Assembly (NCBI GenBank): GCA_015057625.1
Contig: SVDZ01000007.1
Coordinates: 87,021-151,020 of the forward strand
DNA: 64,000 nt
DNA from: Lachnospiraceae bacterium
Lineage (GTDB): Bacteria; Bacillota; Clostridia; Lachnospirales; Lachnospiraceae
Reading direction: 5' to 3'
Part shown: positions 8,183-17,107 of the stretch, in pieces
How the letters are laid out: every line of letters starts with the position of its first letter
How positions within the stretch are numbered: the stretch's first letter is position 1
Translations under genes and position numbers: made by a program
Notes under the pieces: model-generated
What the model was told of the DNA's origin: nothing
Seen by the model: the letters and a program-made list of their open reading frames with translations, nothing else
Database searches by the model: none

Positions 8183-9571
8183 TTATAATTGTTTAACTAT
8201 TAATGCGACGCATTCCACGTGCACGCTTTGGCCAAACATGTCCACCGGCGTTGCCTCAATTAACTTATAGCCATTCTCCTCAAGCCACTTGATATCTCTT
8301 GCCAGCGTTGCACTGTCACAACTTACATACACAAGTTTCTTTGGTGCCATTCGAACCACGGTATTTAGTAGTTTTTCGTCACAGCCTTTTCGAGGTGGAT
8401 CCACAACAATCACATCCGGCTTACACTCTGCTGCACCTTTGTTATTCTCAAAATATGCCGGCACAACATCCTCGGCAGCACCCACGAGAAACTCTGCATT
8501 TTCTATTCCGTTAATCTGTGCATTTATCTTTGCATCCTCTATTGCCTGAGGAATTATCTCAACTCCCATTACCTTCTTCGCCTTTTTTGCAAGGAACAGG
8601 GAAATACTTCCTATCCCACAATACAAATCCCAGACTGTCTCATTGCCGGTAAGACCTGCACATTCCAATGCCTTGCCGTAGAGTTTTTCTGTCTGTTCCG
8701 GATTAACCTGAAAGAATGATAGAGCCGAAATTCTAAACTTAACATCCCCAATATAGTCCTCTATATATCCTGAACCATACAAGTCCACAACTTCTCTTCC
8801 CAGAATCACATTGTTCTTCTCTGTATTTATATTGTAAGAAATGCTGGTCATTCCGTTGATATTTTTAAGGGCTTTAACCAACTGTTCACTGCATGGAAGT
8901 CTGGTCCCGTTAATAACCAGGCACACCATAATCTGTCCTGTCTTCGCACCAATTCTAATAAGCACATGGCGCACAAGCCCCTTATGACTCTCTTCGTCAT
9001 ATGCAGTGATATCATTTTCCTCCATATAAGACTTCACAATTGACATTATCTTATCATTGACGTCAACGCCCTCAGGATTAATTCCCAGCATACAACTGTC
9101 GCAAGGGATAATAGAATGAGTTCTTCCTGCGTAAAATCCGTAAATAATCTCTCCGTCCCTGTTCATTCCCACAGGAAACTGAGCCTTATTTCTATAATGG
9201 AACGGCTCCTCCATCCCAATAATCGGACGCATATCAAAATCAGTAGTACCACCGATTCTCTTGATGTTATTAAATACCTTGTCAGCCTTATATCTGAGCT
9301 GTTCCTCATAACTCATCATCTGAAGCTGACATCCACCACAGGCTCTAGCAATAGGGCATGGAGCCTCCACTCTTTTATCCGACGGCTCAATAACATCTAT
9401 GAGACGCGCAAAGGCATAATTCTTCTTAACCTTTGTGAGATTGACCTTGACTCTGTCTCCAATGACAGTATCCTTTACAAATACTGTAAAGCCATCAATC
9501 TTGCCAATGCCCTCGCCCGCGGTTCCTAAATCTTCAATTAACAATTCAACTTCTTGATTCTTATTAAACAT
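8183..9571 (-). CDS. rlmCD: 23S rRNA (uracil-C5)-methyltransferase, RlmCD/RumA family
   Basis: A 462-residue SAM-dependent RNA m5U methyltransferase. The N-terminal TRAM domain spans about residues 1-60. The [4Fe-4S] cysteines are in CPIARACGGCQLQMM and IIPCDSCML. The methyltransferase domain has VWDLYCGIGSISL (SAM site), VDPPRKGCDEKLL and the catalytic VYVSCDSATLARD. Gram-positive members methylate both U747 and U1939 of 23S rRNA; which sites apply here is inferred. The gene is preceded by the large repeat region at 9572-10551. Confidence 0.93.
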   Translation of the reverse strand: MFNKNQEVELLIEDLGTAGEGIGKIDGFTVFVKDTVIGDRVKVNLTKVKKNYAFARLIDVIEPSDKRVEAPCPIARACGGCQLQMMSYEEQLRYKADKVFNNIKRIGGTTDFDMRPIIGMEEPFHYRNKAQFPVGMNRDGEIIYGFYAGRTHSIIPCDSCMLGINPEGVDVNDKIMSIVKSYMEENDITAYDEESHKGLVRHVLIRIGAKTGQIMVCLVINGTRLPCSEQLVKALKNINGMTSISYNINTEKNNVILGREVVDLYGSGYIEDYIGDVKFRISALSFFQVNPEQTEKLYGKALECAGLTGNETVWDLYCGIGSISLFLAKKAKKVMGVEIIPQAIEDAKINAQINGIENAEFLVGAAEDVVPAYFENNKGAAECKPDVIVVDPPRKGCDEKLLNTVVRMAPKKLVYVSCDSATLARDIKWLEENGYKLIEATPVDMFGQSVHVECVALIVKQL

Positions 9572-9665
9572 CTAGATATTTCTCTTTCTAATTATCACTA
9601 AATTTCAACCCAGCGCTCAGCAAAAATGCAAAACACAAACGCTCAACACAACCTCTCAACAAAAA
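9572..9665. other. Intergenic, short degenerate direct repeats
   Basis: This stretch upstream of the methyltransferase gene contains two imperfect copies of CTCARCAAAAATGCAA about 35 bases apart, leading into the 63-bp array. It may hold the methyltransferase promoter, but no convincing -35/-10 pair was found. Confidence 0.45.
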
Positions 9666-10106
9666 TGCAACATAGAAGACTATTTTACAATCTATGTTGT
9701 ACGTTTTTTGAGCACTATTTTATACAAATACGACACAGAATTCGTTTTCTAATTTTATGTTGTACGTTTTGAGTTTTAAAAAATTGTCATGTACAGCATA
9801 GATTACAATTTTTAAATCTGTATTGTACATTTTTGACTTCAAAAAAAATAAGCATACAACATAGAACAAGATTTTTCAATCCGTGTTGTATTTTTGTCGC
9901 TTCAGAAAAAAATTGCATACAACATGAAACAAGATTTTTCAATCTGTGTTGTATTTTTGTCGCTTCAGAAAAAAATAGCATACAACATAGAACAAGATTT
10001 TTCAATCTGTGTTGCATATTCCTTGCTTCAAAATAATTTTGCGTACAACACAGAATTAAATTTCTCAATTTATGCCGCACCGCCGTTTCACACATATAAT
10101 ATGTGA
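9666..10106. repeat. Seven tandem 63-bp units, each with an inverted repeat
   Basis: Units start at 9666, 9729, 9792, 9855, 9918, 9981 and 10044, exactly 63 bases apart with no indel. Units 4 to 6 are nearly identical and the outer ones diverge. Each holds a dyad of the form ACAACATAGA, a 13-15 base spacer, then TCTGTGTTGT. In unit 1 the arms pair perfectly (ACATAGA/TCTATGT), and other units keep pairing through G-T wobbles, hinting at selection for a hairpin or a dyad site. The period is a multiple of 3, so open frames of 21-residue repeats arise on both strands, but none has a ribosome site. It is much longer than a CRISPR repeat and has no variable spacers of its own kind. Function unknown. 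Confidence 0.9.
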
Positions 10107-10133
10107 ATTCATTGGCATTTTTTGCACTTTCAC

Positions 10134-10555
10134 GAACGCCTCAGCGTTCTTGCTGCGAAATGCGCGTCAGTCATGAGATAACTTACTTTGTAAGATATCT
10201 CGTTGCTTTCATAAAGTATACTTTTTGAAACGTATATCTGCGCAAGATTCAGGATTGATGCCGTGTACCTGCAAATGTTTTTTCTGATAACATTGAAACA
10301 AGTACTTTAAGGTTATCTGATAAAAGAAGATTAATCCGAGTCAAATTTCGAGGATTACAAGTCCTCGAAATTTAGCATTCGACGCGGGTTGTCATCAAGA
10401 GAACCCGCGTATGTATGCGGGCGAGGAATTAATATTCTTTTGAAGATATAACCTTAGTGCTTGTTTGCGTTTCAGAAAAAACATTTGCAGGTATACGGTA
10501 AAAGACTGAATCTTAAGCAGAGGATTGTTTCAAAATGTATACTTTCTGAAACTAT
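10134..10555. repeat. Large fold-back (inverted-repeat) element with nested hairpins
   Basis: Two arms of about 130 bases, roughly 10205-10340 and 10422-10555, are imperfect inverted copies. The best block is a 26-base stretch at 10261-10286 matching 10472-10497 with one mismatch. Between them lie two perfect hairpins: 12-bp arms at 10343-10354/10362-10373, and CGCGGGTT/AACCCGCG at 10383-10390/10402-10409. Left of the arms are further hairpins at 10134-10149 and 10177-10203. The right arm ends at the yhaM stop codon. It encodes no protein and no transposase; it could be a MITE-like fold-back element or a structured RNA. Confidence 0.85.
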
Positions 10556-11499
10556 CTGCTGCTTTTACGTATGTTGCTGTCCAGCAATCTGTTATATCCC
10601 AACCAGTCATCGCCCTTTGCTGCATTGCCCGCAAACAGCTCCTTTATTGTCTCCATCTTTGCATCTGTATTGTCTGCAAAGTTAAGGGCCATTGCCTCTG
10701 CAAGCGCCGGCTTCTTAGGTGAACCATACTCAAGTTCTCCGTGGTGTGCAAGTATACAGTGCTTCAATTCATTCTCGAGTTTTTTAGGGAAGCCCTCAAT
10801 AGCTCTGGCCTTCTCGCCAATCATCTCTGAACCCATAACTATATGTCCGAGCAACTGTCCCTCATCCGTGTAATCATTGATAGGGAAGTCTGAAAGTTCA
10901 TACACCTTTCCAATGTCATGGCAAATGGCTGCTGTAATCAACAGGTCTTTGTTAAGCATTGGGTACATGGTTGTGTAGAACTCACACATCTTTGTTACTG
11001 ACAATGTGTGCTCTAAGAGTCCACCGATAAATCCATGGTGAACACTCTTTGCTGCAGAATGATTTGCAAAGTTCTTGGCAAATGCTTTATCTTCCACAAA
11101 AAATGAGCTTAATAGCTGTTTTAAATAAGGATTCTCCACTGCTGCAATGTAGCCTAAAAGCTCTCTGTACATATCGTCTATATTCTTTTCTGAAACAGGA
11201 AGATAATTGGCTGGTTCGTATTCGCCTTCCCCAACCTTTCTCGCTCTGTCTATGCTAATCTGTGTCATTCCGTTAAATACAGTAACTTTTCCTGTAACTT
11301 CTATATAATCAAGTGCATCAAAGTCATCTATTCCCATAGAACCCGGATCCCATATTTTTGCGTCCACAACTCCTGTTCTATCCTGCAAAATCACATTGTC
11401 ATATGGCTTTCCATTTTTTGTTGTTGCTGATGTTCTTTGTTTACATAAATAAATTTCTCTGATATTTTCTCCCTCTCGGAGTGTTTCAATAAATCTCAT
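10552..11499 (-). CDS. yhaM: 3'-5' exoribonuclease YhaM family (OB fold plus HD domain)
   Basis: A 315-residue protein, the usual YhaM length. Residues about 15-90 form an OB-fold nucleic-acid-binding domain (VILQDRTGVVDAKIWD..). Residues about 150-280 are an HD phosphohydrolase-type domain with HHGFIGGLLEHTLSV, ITAAICHDIGKVYEL and CILAHHGELEYGSPKKP supplying the metal-binding His/Asp residues. It trims RNA 3' ends and DNA in Firmicutes. The start at 11499 follows AAAGGTG; an in-frame Met six codons upstream overlaps this ribosome site and was rejected. The stop lies at the edge of the fold-back element. It is divergent from mutS2. Confidence 0.92.
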   Translation of the reverse strand: MRFIETLREGENIREIYLCKQRTSATTKNGKPYDNVILQDRTGVVDAKIWDPGSMGIDDFDALDYIEVTGKVTVFNGMTQISIDRARKVGEGEYEPANYLPVSEKNIDDMYRELLGYIAAVENPYLKQLLSSFFVEDKAFAKNFANHSAAKSVHHGFIGGLLEHTLSVTKMCEFYTTMYPMLNKDLLITAAICHDIGKVYELSDFPINDYTDEGQLLGHIVMGSEMIGEKARAIEGFPKKLENELKHCILAHHGELEYGSPKKPALAEAMALNFADNTDAKMETIKELFAGNAAKGDDWLGYNRLLDSNIRKSSR

Positions 11500-11520
11500 A
11501 TAAATTACACCTTTCATTCG

Positions 11521-11549
11521 TTGATGTTTCTCTAATTATAAATTATAAT
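11521..11549 (+). promoter_or_regulatory. Sigma-A-type promoter for mutS2
   Basis: TTGATG and TATAAT separated by 17 bases, about 28 bases upstream of the mutS2 start codon. It lies in the divergent region shared with yhaM. Confidence 0.7.
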
Positions 11550-11577
11550 AGAAGTGATTACAAGATTGGAGATTAGT

Positions 11578-13944
11578 ATGAACAGCAAAGTATTAAAAAC
11601 ATTAGAATATGACAAAATCATACTTATGTTGGAGGACTGTGCCACTTCCCCTTTAGGAAAAGAAAAGTGTCACAATCTTAAACCAGTGTCCGACTACGGA
11701 CAGATTAAACATATGCAGACTCAGACCAGTGATGCCCTGAAGCTGATTTGGCAAAAGGGCAGCATTTCTTTTTTAGGTCTAAACGATATAACAGCTTCCC
11801 TCAAAAGACTTGAGATTGGAAGCTCTCTTGGTACCGGAGAATTGCTTCGCATCAGTTCGCTTTTAAAGATTGCTCTTAGAGTCAAATCATTTTCCAGAAG
11901 CGAAAATGCAGAAGAGGAAAGTTCTCTTGACGATATGTTCGCAGCCATCGAGCCTCTCTCTAACCTCAACAATGAGATTACCAGATGTATTATCTCAGAA
12001 GAAGAGATTGCAGACGATGCTACTGCCACATTGAAAAATATCAGACGCCAGCAGAAGATTACCAATGACAGAATTCATTCTCAACTTAATTCTTTGGTTA
12101 ATTCTCAGGCAGGCCATAATTATCTGCAGGATTCTCTCATTACTATGCGAGATGGCAGGTACTGCGTTCCTGTGAAGCAGGAGTATAGAGGTAATGTTCC
12201 GGGTATAATTCACGATCAGTCCTCTACCGGCTCAACTCTTTTTGTAGAGCCTATGGCTGTTGTTGAACTTAATAACAAGCTGCGCGAGCTTGAGGCAAAG
12301 GAAGCCGATGAGATTCAGGTGGTACTCTTCAATCTCTCAACTGCATGCGCCGAGTATATTACCGAGCTAGAGACTGATATGAAGGTTTTAGCCGAACTTG
12401 ATTTTATATTCGCAAAAGCCTCTCTCTCTAAAAAGCTAAAATGCAGTGAACCGGAGTTTAACACAAGAAAATATATCAACATCAAAGAAGGAAGGCATCC
12501 TCTGTTAGACCAGAGTAAAGTTGTTCCTATCAATGTCCATTTGGGAGACGACTTCAATTTACTTATTGTCACGGGCCCTAACACCGGAGGTAAGACAGTT
12601 TCTATCAAAACAGTGGGACTTCTCACTTTGATGGGACAGGCAGGACTTCATATACCAGCGTTTCAGGGTTCATCTCTTGGCGTATTCAATGAGGTTTATG
12701 CCGATATCGGCGACGAGCAGAGTATCGAGCAAAGTCTTAGTACATTCTCCGCACATATGGTGAACATTGTGCATTTTATCGAGAAGGCTGATTCTGAATC
12801 TTTAGTTCTTTTCGACGAACTTGGTGCCGGTACTGACCCTGTTGAAGGTGCAGCCCTTGCCACTTCAGTTCTCTCCTTCCTTCACAATATGGATGCAAGA
12901 ACTATGGCAACAACTCACTACAGTGAGCTTAAGATGTATGCACTCACTACAAAAGGTGTTGAGAATGCCTGTTGCGAATTTGATGTTGAGACTCTCCGTC
13001 CGACATACAAACTTTTAATCGGAATCCCCGGAAAGAGTAATGCTTTTGCTATTTCCTCAAAATTGGGACTCCCTGAATTTATCATTGAAGATGCAAAGAG
13101 CAGAATTGATTCTGAGAGCGAATCATTTGAAGATATTATTGCAGAGCTTGAGCGAAGCAAGAAGACTATTGAAAAGGACAAGGCTGAAATTGCAACTTAC
13201 AAGTCCCAGATCAAATCTCTTAAGCGTGACTATGAGTTAAAAACTGAACGAATTGACGAGAAAAAGGATAAACTCATTGCCGATGCCAAGGAAGAAGCCA
13301 GAAAGATTCTTCAGGAAGCAAAAGATATGGCTGATTCTTCTATCAGAGAGATTAATAAACTGGGTAAAAGCGGCAACGCTAAGGATATGGAAAAGATTCG
13401 TTCCGGCCTTGGCAATAAACTCAAGTCAACTCAGTCTACAATCAAAGCTGCTAAAAATACAAACAAAACAAATAAACCATCCGACTTCACTGTCGGAACA
13501 GCCGTTAAGGTTTTGAGTATGAATGTAAACGGTACGATTAACCAGGCTCCTGACTCTAAGGGCAACTGTATGGTAACTATGGGTATCCTCAAATCCCGAA
13601 TCCATATTTCTGACCTTCAGATTATAGACGAGCCGGAAATTACAGCTCCTAACTTCCAGAGAGGCTCTTCAGGCAAGATAAAGATGTCAAAATCAGCTAC
13701 TATCAGACCTGAAATCAATCTTCTGGGAAAGACTGTTGATGAAGCTATCGCAGAACTGGATAAGTACCTTGATGATGCATATCTTTCACACCTTAATACT
13801 GTAAATGTCGTTCACGGTAAAGGTACCGGTGCATTGAGAACTGCAGTGCACAACTATCTGAAAAAATGTAGTTACGTCAAAGAATTCCGCCTTGGCGCTT
13901 ACGGCGAAGGCGATGCCGGCGTAACTGTTGTAACTTTTAAATAG
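11578..13944 (+). CDS. mutS2: Endonuclease/ribosome-rescue protein MutS2
   Basis: A 788-residue MutS2. The start MNSKVLKTLEYDKI follows GGAG by seven bases and matches the family N-terminus; an upstream Met was rejected. The core has GPNTGGKT (Walker A, about residues 333-340), the following ADIGDEQSIEQSLSTFSAHM and LVLFDELGAGTDPVEGAAL (Walker B), and THYSELK. A long Lys/Glu-rich coiled coil spans about residues 510-625. The C-terminal 75 residues are the Smr nuclease domain (LLGKTVDEAIAELDKYLDDA, then VVHGKGTGALR). MutS2 lacks mismatch recognition; it is known for suppressing recombination and for splitting collided ribosomes. Confidence 0.96.
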   Translation: MNSKVLKTLEYDKIILMLEDCATSPLGKEKCHNLKPVSDYGQIKHMQTQTSDALKLIWQKGSISFLGLNDITASLKRLEIGSSLGTGELLRISSLLKIALRVKSFSRSENAEEESSLDDMFAAIEPLSNLNNEITRCIISEEEIADDATATLKNIRRQQKITNDRIHSQLNSLVNSQAGHNYLQDSLITMRDGRYCVPVKQEYRGNVPGIIHDQSSTGSTLFVEPMAVVELNNKLRELEAKEADEIQVVLFNLSTACAEYITELETDMKVLAELDFIFAKASLSKKLKCSEPEFNTRKYINIKEGRHPLLDQSKVVPINVHLGDDFNLLIVTGPNTGGKTVSIKTVGLLTLMGQAGLHIPAFQGSSLGVFNEVYADIGDEQSIEQSLSTFSAHMVNIVHFIEKADSESLVLFDELGAGTDPVEGAALATSVLSFLHNMDARTMATTHYSELKMYALTTKGVENACCEFDVETLRPTYKLLIGIPGKSNAFAISSKLGLPEFIIEDAKSRIDSESESFEDIIAELERSKKTIEKDKAEIATYKSQIKSLKRDYELKTERIDEKKDKLIADAKEEARKILQEAKDMADSSIREINKLGKSGNAKDMEKIRSGLGNKLKSTQSTIKAAKNTNKTNKPSDFTVGTAVKVLSMNVNGTINQAPDSKGNCMVTMGILKSRIHISDLQIIDEPEITAPNFQRGSSGKIKMSKSATIRPEINLLGKTVDEAIAELDKYLDDAYLSHLNTVNVVHGKGTGALRTAVHNYLKKCSYVKEFRLGAYGEGDAGVTVVTFK

Positions 13945-13974
13945 ACTATGTTAATTATTACCGGAGGTTTTATT

Positions 13975-14673
13975 ATGTCAAACAAACAAAAAATACTCAT
14001 TGTCGATGACGATGAGCATATCGCAGAACTTATTTCATTATACTTAAACAAAGAGTGCTATGAGACCCGTATGGTTCACGACGGCAATTCTGCAGTTGAT
14101 GTTTTCAACGAATTCAAACCTGATTTGATTCTTCTTGATTTGATGTTACCTGGCATTGACGGATATCAGGTATGTCGTGAAATCAGAAAGGATAATAATA
14201 CTCCAATTATTATTCTTTCAGCCAAGAGTGAAACATTCGATAAAGTATTAGGATTGGAACTTGGAGCTGATGATTATATCATCAAACCATTTGATTCTAA
14301 AGAACTTATTGCAAGAGTAAAGGCTGTCCTCAGAAGAACTACTCCTGTTGCAGATGCAGCTCAGGAAGTTAAAGAATACGTTGAATATCCGGGACTTGTG
14401 GTTAATCTTTCAAATTACGAGGTTATTTACAATGGTATTTCAGTGAGCATGGCTCCAAAGGAAATTGAACTTTTATATTTCCTTGCTTCATCTCCAAACC
14501 AGGTATTTACCAGAGAACAGCTCCTCGATCACATCTGGGGCTACGAATACGTGGGAGACACAAGAACCGTTGATGTTCACGTAAAGCGAATCAGAGAAAA
14601 AATCGCTGACAGTGACACATGGTCACTTGCAACTGTATGGGGTATTGGTTACAAATTCGATGTTAAGAAATAA
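13975..14673 (+). CDS. OmpR/PhoB-type response regulator
   Basis: A 232-residue regulator. The receiver has IVDDDEH near the N-terminus, phospho-acceptor Asp55 in ILLDLMLPGIDG, Ser/Thr at ILSAKSE and Lys in IIKPFD. The C-terminal 100 residues are a winged-helix OmpR DNA-binding domain ending in TRTVDVHVKRIREKI and TVWGIGYKF. The start follows GGAGG; an earlier in-frame Met was rejected. It lies 30 bases after mutS2 and 18 bases before its cognate histidine kinase, forming a two-component pair. The signal is unknown. Confidence 0.94.
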   Translation: MSNKQKILIVDDDEHIAELISLYLNKECYETRMVHDGNSAVDVFNEFKPDLILLDLMLPGIDGYQVCREIRKDNNTPIIILSAKSETFDKVLGLELGADDYIIKPFDSKELIARVKAVLRRTTPVADAAQEVKEYVEYPGLVVNLSNYEVIYNGISVSMAPKEIELLYFLASSPNQVFTREQLLDHIWGYEYVGDTRTVDVHVKRIREKIADSDTWSLATVWGIGYKFDVKK

Positions 14674-14691
14674 TCGGGATAGGAGTTTTTT

Positions 14692-16131
14692 ATGAGACGT
14701 TCTGTTTTTTGGAGTTTTATTGCCGGTTATCTTTTCTTTGCTATTGCCGGATTACTTATCATTACATTTACTACGACAGATTCAGTTTTTGATTCTATCC
14801 TTTCTTCCCATGGAAGAAATGCTTATACTTTTGCCAAAGATTATGCTACAGACATTTCCAAGCACATAAACGATAATGATTTAGAAGCCTCGGTTAAAGA
14901 TTACTTTTCCGCACTTCCAAATACTGCTTCTTCAGTTTGGGTTACAGATATTTACGGAAACGTACTTTTCACTAATGCTCAATATTCAAAAAAATCATTA
15001 GCCCCTTTTACTCTTAGCGCATATAATACTCAATATTATGGCAAGAGCAACTTTTTTGGATACTATCCATATGATGTGCTTACTGCATATTCTCCTATTA
15101 AAGTCGATAACACTACTGTAGGATATACTTTTTTCAATATGTCTTATTCAGCTATTCAATTAGAAACGCATGTCATTATTAAGCACTTGTATGCAACATA
15201 CGGATTGATAATACTAATTTCTTTTGCACTTTTATTTATCTTTTTCTTGTATGTATATCTTCCTCTCAAGGAACTTAGAAGGGCTGCTTTTGAGTACGCA
15301 AAAGGCAATTTTAGTTACGATAAGCTCAATGTATCCTCTAACGACGAGTTAGGTGATTTGGCCGCATCATTGCTATATATGTCACATCAGTTAAATGAAA
15401 CCGAAGAATATCAAAAAACATTTATTTCAAATATTTCACATGATTTCAGATCCCCACTTACCTCTATTAAGGGGTATATTCAGGCAATGCTGGACGGCAC
15501 TATTCCTCCTGAGCTTCAAAACAAATATCTCGGTATTGTTTTGTCTGAATCTGAACGTTTAGAGCGACTTACCAGTGGACTTATTGATTTGAATTCATGG
15601 AATACAAAGGCACCCGGCCTGGTATTTGAAGATTTTGATATCGATGCTATTATCTCTTCCGTTATTGATACTTTTCACGGACGATGCGAAAAAAGACATA
15701 TTGTTTTCGACTACACGAAAGGATCCAACTTTGTTTTTGCTGACCGAAGTAAAATCGAGCAGATTCTATACAATCTCATTGATAACGCAATGAAATTCAG
15801 TCCCGACGACTCTGCTATATCAATAAAGGTTTATAGTAAAGGCGAGAAATATTACTGTTCCATAAAAGACAGGGGAACCGGTATTTCTAAGAAGGATTTG
15901 GCAAAAATTTGGGACAGATTTTACAAAACTGATTCTTCCAGGGGAAAGGACAAAACCGGTTCGGGAATCGGCTTATCTATTGTCAGAGAAATAATTAACG
16001 CCCACAATCAGACTATCGATGTTGTGAGTACTGAAGGCGTGGGAACTGAGTTTATTTTTTCTCTTTTGAAAAGTAATTCAAAAGAAGCAAAATATCGTAA
16101 ATCTCACAATGTAGATCAACAGTATACTTGA
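14692..16131 (+). CDS. Sensor histidine kinase
   Basis: A 479-residue membrane kinase. There is a transmembrane helix at about residues 7-28, an extracellular sensor region to about residue 163, a second helix at about 168-190, a HAMP linker, then HisKA with phospho-accepting His about residue 250 (SNISHDFRSPLTSIKGY) and an HATPase domain with LIDNAMKFSPDD, RGTGISKKDLAKIWDRFYKT and GSGIGLSIVREI. It is preceded by a GGAG ribosome site and should phosphorylate the regulator encoded just upstream. It ends at the strong bidirectional terminator shared with the Spo0A-like gene. Confidence 0.94.
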   Translation: MRRSVFWSFIAGYLFFAIAGLLIITFTTTDSVFDSILSSHGRNAYTFAKDYATDISKHINDNDLEASVKDYFSALPNTASSVWVTDIYGNVLFTNAQYSKKSLAPFTLSAYNTQYYGKSNFFGYYPYDVLTAYSPIKVDNTTVGYTFFNMSYSAIQLETHVIIKHLYATYGLIILISFALLFIFFLYVYLPLKELRRAAFEYAKGNFSYDKLNVSSNDELGDLAASLLYMSHQLNETEEYQKTFISNISHDFRSPLTSIKGYIQAMLDGTIPPELQNKYLGIVLSESERLERLTSGLIDLNSWNTKAPGLVFEDFDIDAIISSVIDTFHGRCEKRHIVFDYTKGSNFVFADRSKIEQILYNLIDNAMKFSPDDSAISIKVYSKGEKYYCSIKDRGTGISKKDLAKIWDRFYKTDSSRGKDKTGSGIGLSIVREIINAHNQTIDVVSTEGVGTEFIFSLLKSNSKEAKYRKSHNVDQQYT

Positions 16132-16161
16132 TAATATATTAATTAAGTATAGTAAAATCTT

Positions 16162-16218
16162 AAAGAGGCGAGGTTGCACCCGTGGTTATTGTCCACAAAT
16201 GCAACACGCCTCTTTTTT
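16162..16218 (+). terminator. Bidirectional terminator with three-part stem
   Basis: The outer stem AAAGAGGCG/CGCCTCTTT encloses GTTGCA/TGCAAC and GTGG/CCAC stems and is followed by a T-run. It ends both the two-component operon and, on the other strand, the convergent Spo0A-like gene, whose stop codon overlaps the T-run. Confidence 0.85.
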
Positions 16219-16963
16219 ATTCTGCTATTTTCAGTTCCCTTACTGCTCTGGCAATGAATTCTGAATTGGTCGGCCTTTTATCAAACTTTTCGGTGTCGTA
16301 ACCGTAGTATTCTTTTCTCATATCTAAACTTTTCTTCTTCCAAGCCACTTCTATTGCATGTCTGATAGCCTTCTCAACTCTTACAGCCGTACTTCTGTAC
16401 TTTTTCGCCACTTCCGGATAAAGTATTTTTGTCACTCCATACAACATAGAATCATCCATCATCACTTTTACAATAGCATCATTAAGATACACGTATCCCT
16501 TTAATTTTTCCGGTATACCAAATTTTGATATGTACTCATTTATAACACTCTCTGCACTGACTACCATCGGTGAAAAATGCTCAATACTATAACTTATTTT
16601 TTTCGCTCTACTTACTATGCACTCTGCATTATATGGTTTCATAACAAAATAGCTGACACCTAGTTTTATAGTTTCTCTAACTATAGCTTCACTTGACATT
16701 GTAGATGTAACTATGATTTTAGGCTTTTTCTTCAGTATGTTAGAATTGTTTATTTTTTCCACAAGTGTGAGACCATCTATTCTTGGAATCAACAGTTCAG
16801 TAATCACAACATCCGGTTGCGTACTTTCTATTATATTCCACGCTGTTTCACCATCACTCGCTTCCCCCGCCAGACACAACATATCATCGTCGCTGATTAT
16901 TGTTTTCAGATCATAAATTAATGTAGCATCACTCTCAGCTAAAACAACCCTTATGTTATTCAT
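16217..16963 (-). CDS. Spo0A-family protein with degenerate receiver
   Basis: A 248-residue protein. The C-terminal half is a Spo0A DNA-binding domain (GIPEKLKGYVYLNDAI, TKILYPEVAKKY, RVEKAIRHAIEVAW, RPTNSEFIA). The N-terminal half is a receiver fold, but the phospho-acceptor position is Glu56 (VVITELLIPRIDG instead of D) and the acidic pair is Glu10-Ser11 (VVLAESD). The switch Thr/Ser (IIVTST) and Lys108 (VMKPY) remain. It may therefore act without phosphorylation, possibly in a constitutively active-like state. The canonical spo0A usually sits beside spoIVB, which is not here, so this is probably a paralogue. It is divergent from the next regulator. Confidence 0.85.
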   Translation of the reverse strand: MNNIRVVLAESDATLIYDLKTIISDDDMLCLAGEASDGETAWNIIESTQPDVVITELLIPRIDGLTLVEKINNSNILKKKPKIIVTSTMSSEAIVRETIKLGVSYFVMKPYNAECIVSRAKKISYSIEHFSPMVVSAESVINEYISKFGIPEKLKGYVYLNDAIVKVMMDDSMLYGVTKILYPEVAKKYRSTAVRVEKAIRHAIEVAWKKKSLDMRKEYYGYDTEKFDKRPTNSEFIARAVRELKIAE

Positions 16964-17076
16964 TAATAATAAATACCTCCATTTTTTACTTGTATTACCA
17001 TTTAATTTACAGTAAAATATTACTAGATTTTTGTTATTTTAAAAGTGTTTATATGGTACAACTTTATTTTAATGTG

Positions 17077-17107
17077 GTGCCATATGTGGCACTTTTTATT
17101 TTTTTGG
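17077..17107 (+). terminator. Leader hairpin with T-run before HTH/S24 gene
   Basis: GTGCCA/TGGCAC with a four-base loop, followed by TTTTTATTTTTTT, immediately before the GGGAGG ribosome site of the next gene. It looks like an intrinsic terminator placed as an attenuator. The dyad GTGCCATATGTGGCAC could alternatively be an operator. Confidence 0.55.

Noticed and set aside
9787..10106. Open frames on both strands with 21-residue repeats over the 63-bp array
   Set aside because: They exist because 63 is divisible by three; none has a ribosome site and frames are open on both strands at once.
9666..10106. CRISPR array
   Set aside because: The whole 63-bp unit is repeated, with divergence growing outward and no repeat/spacer alternation.
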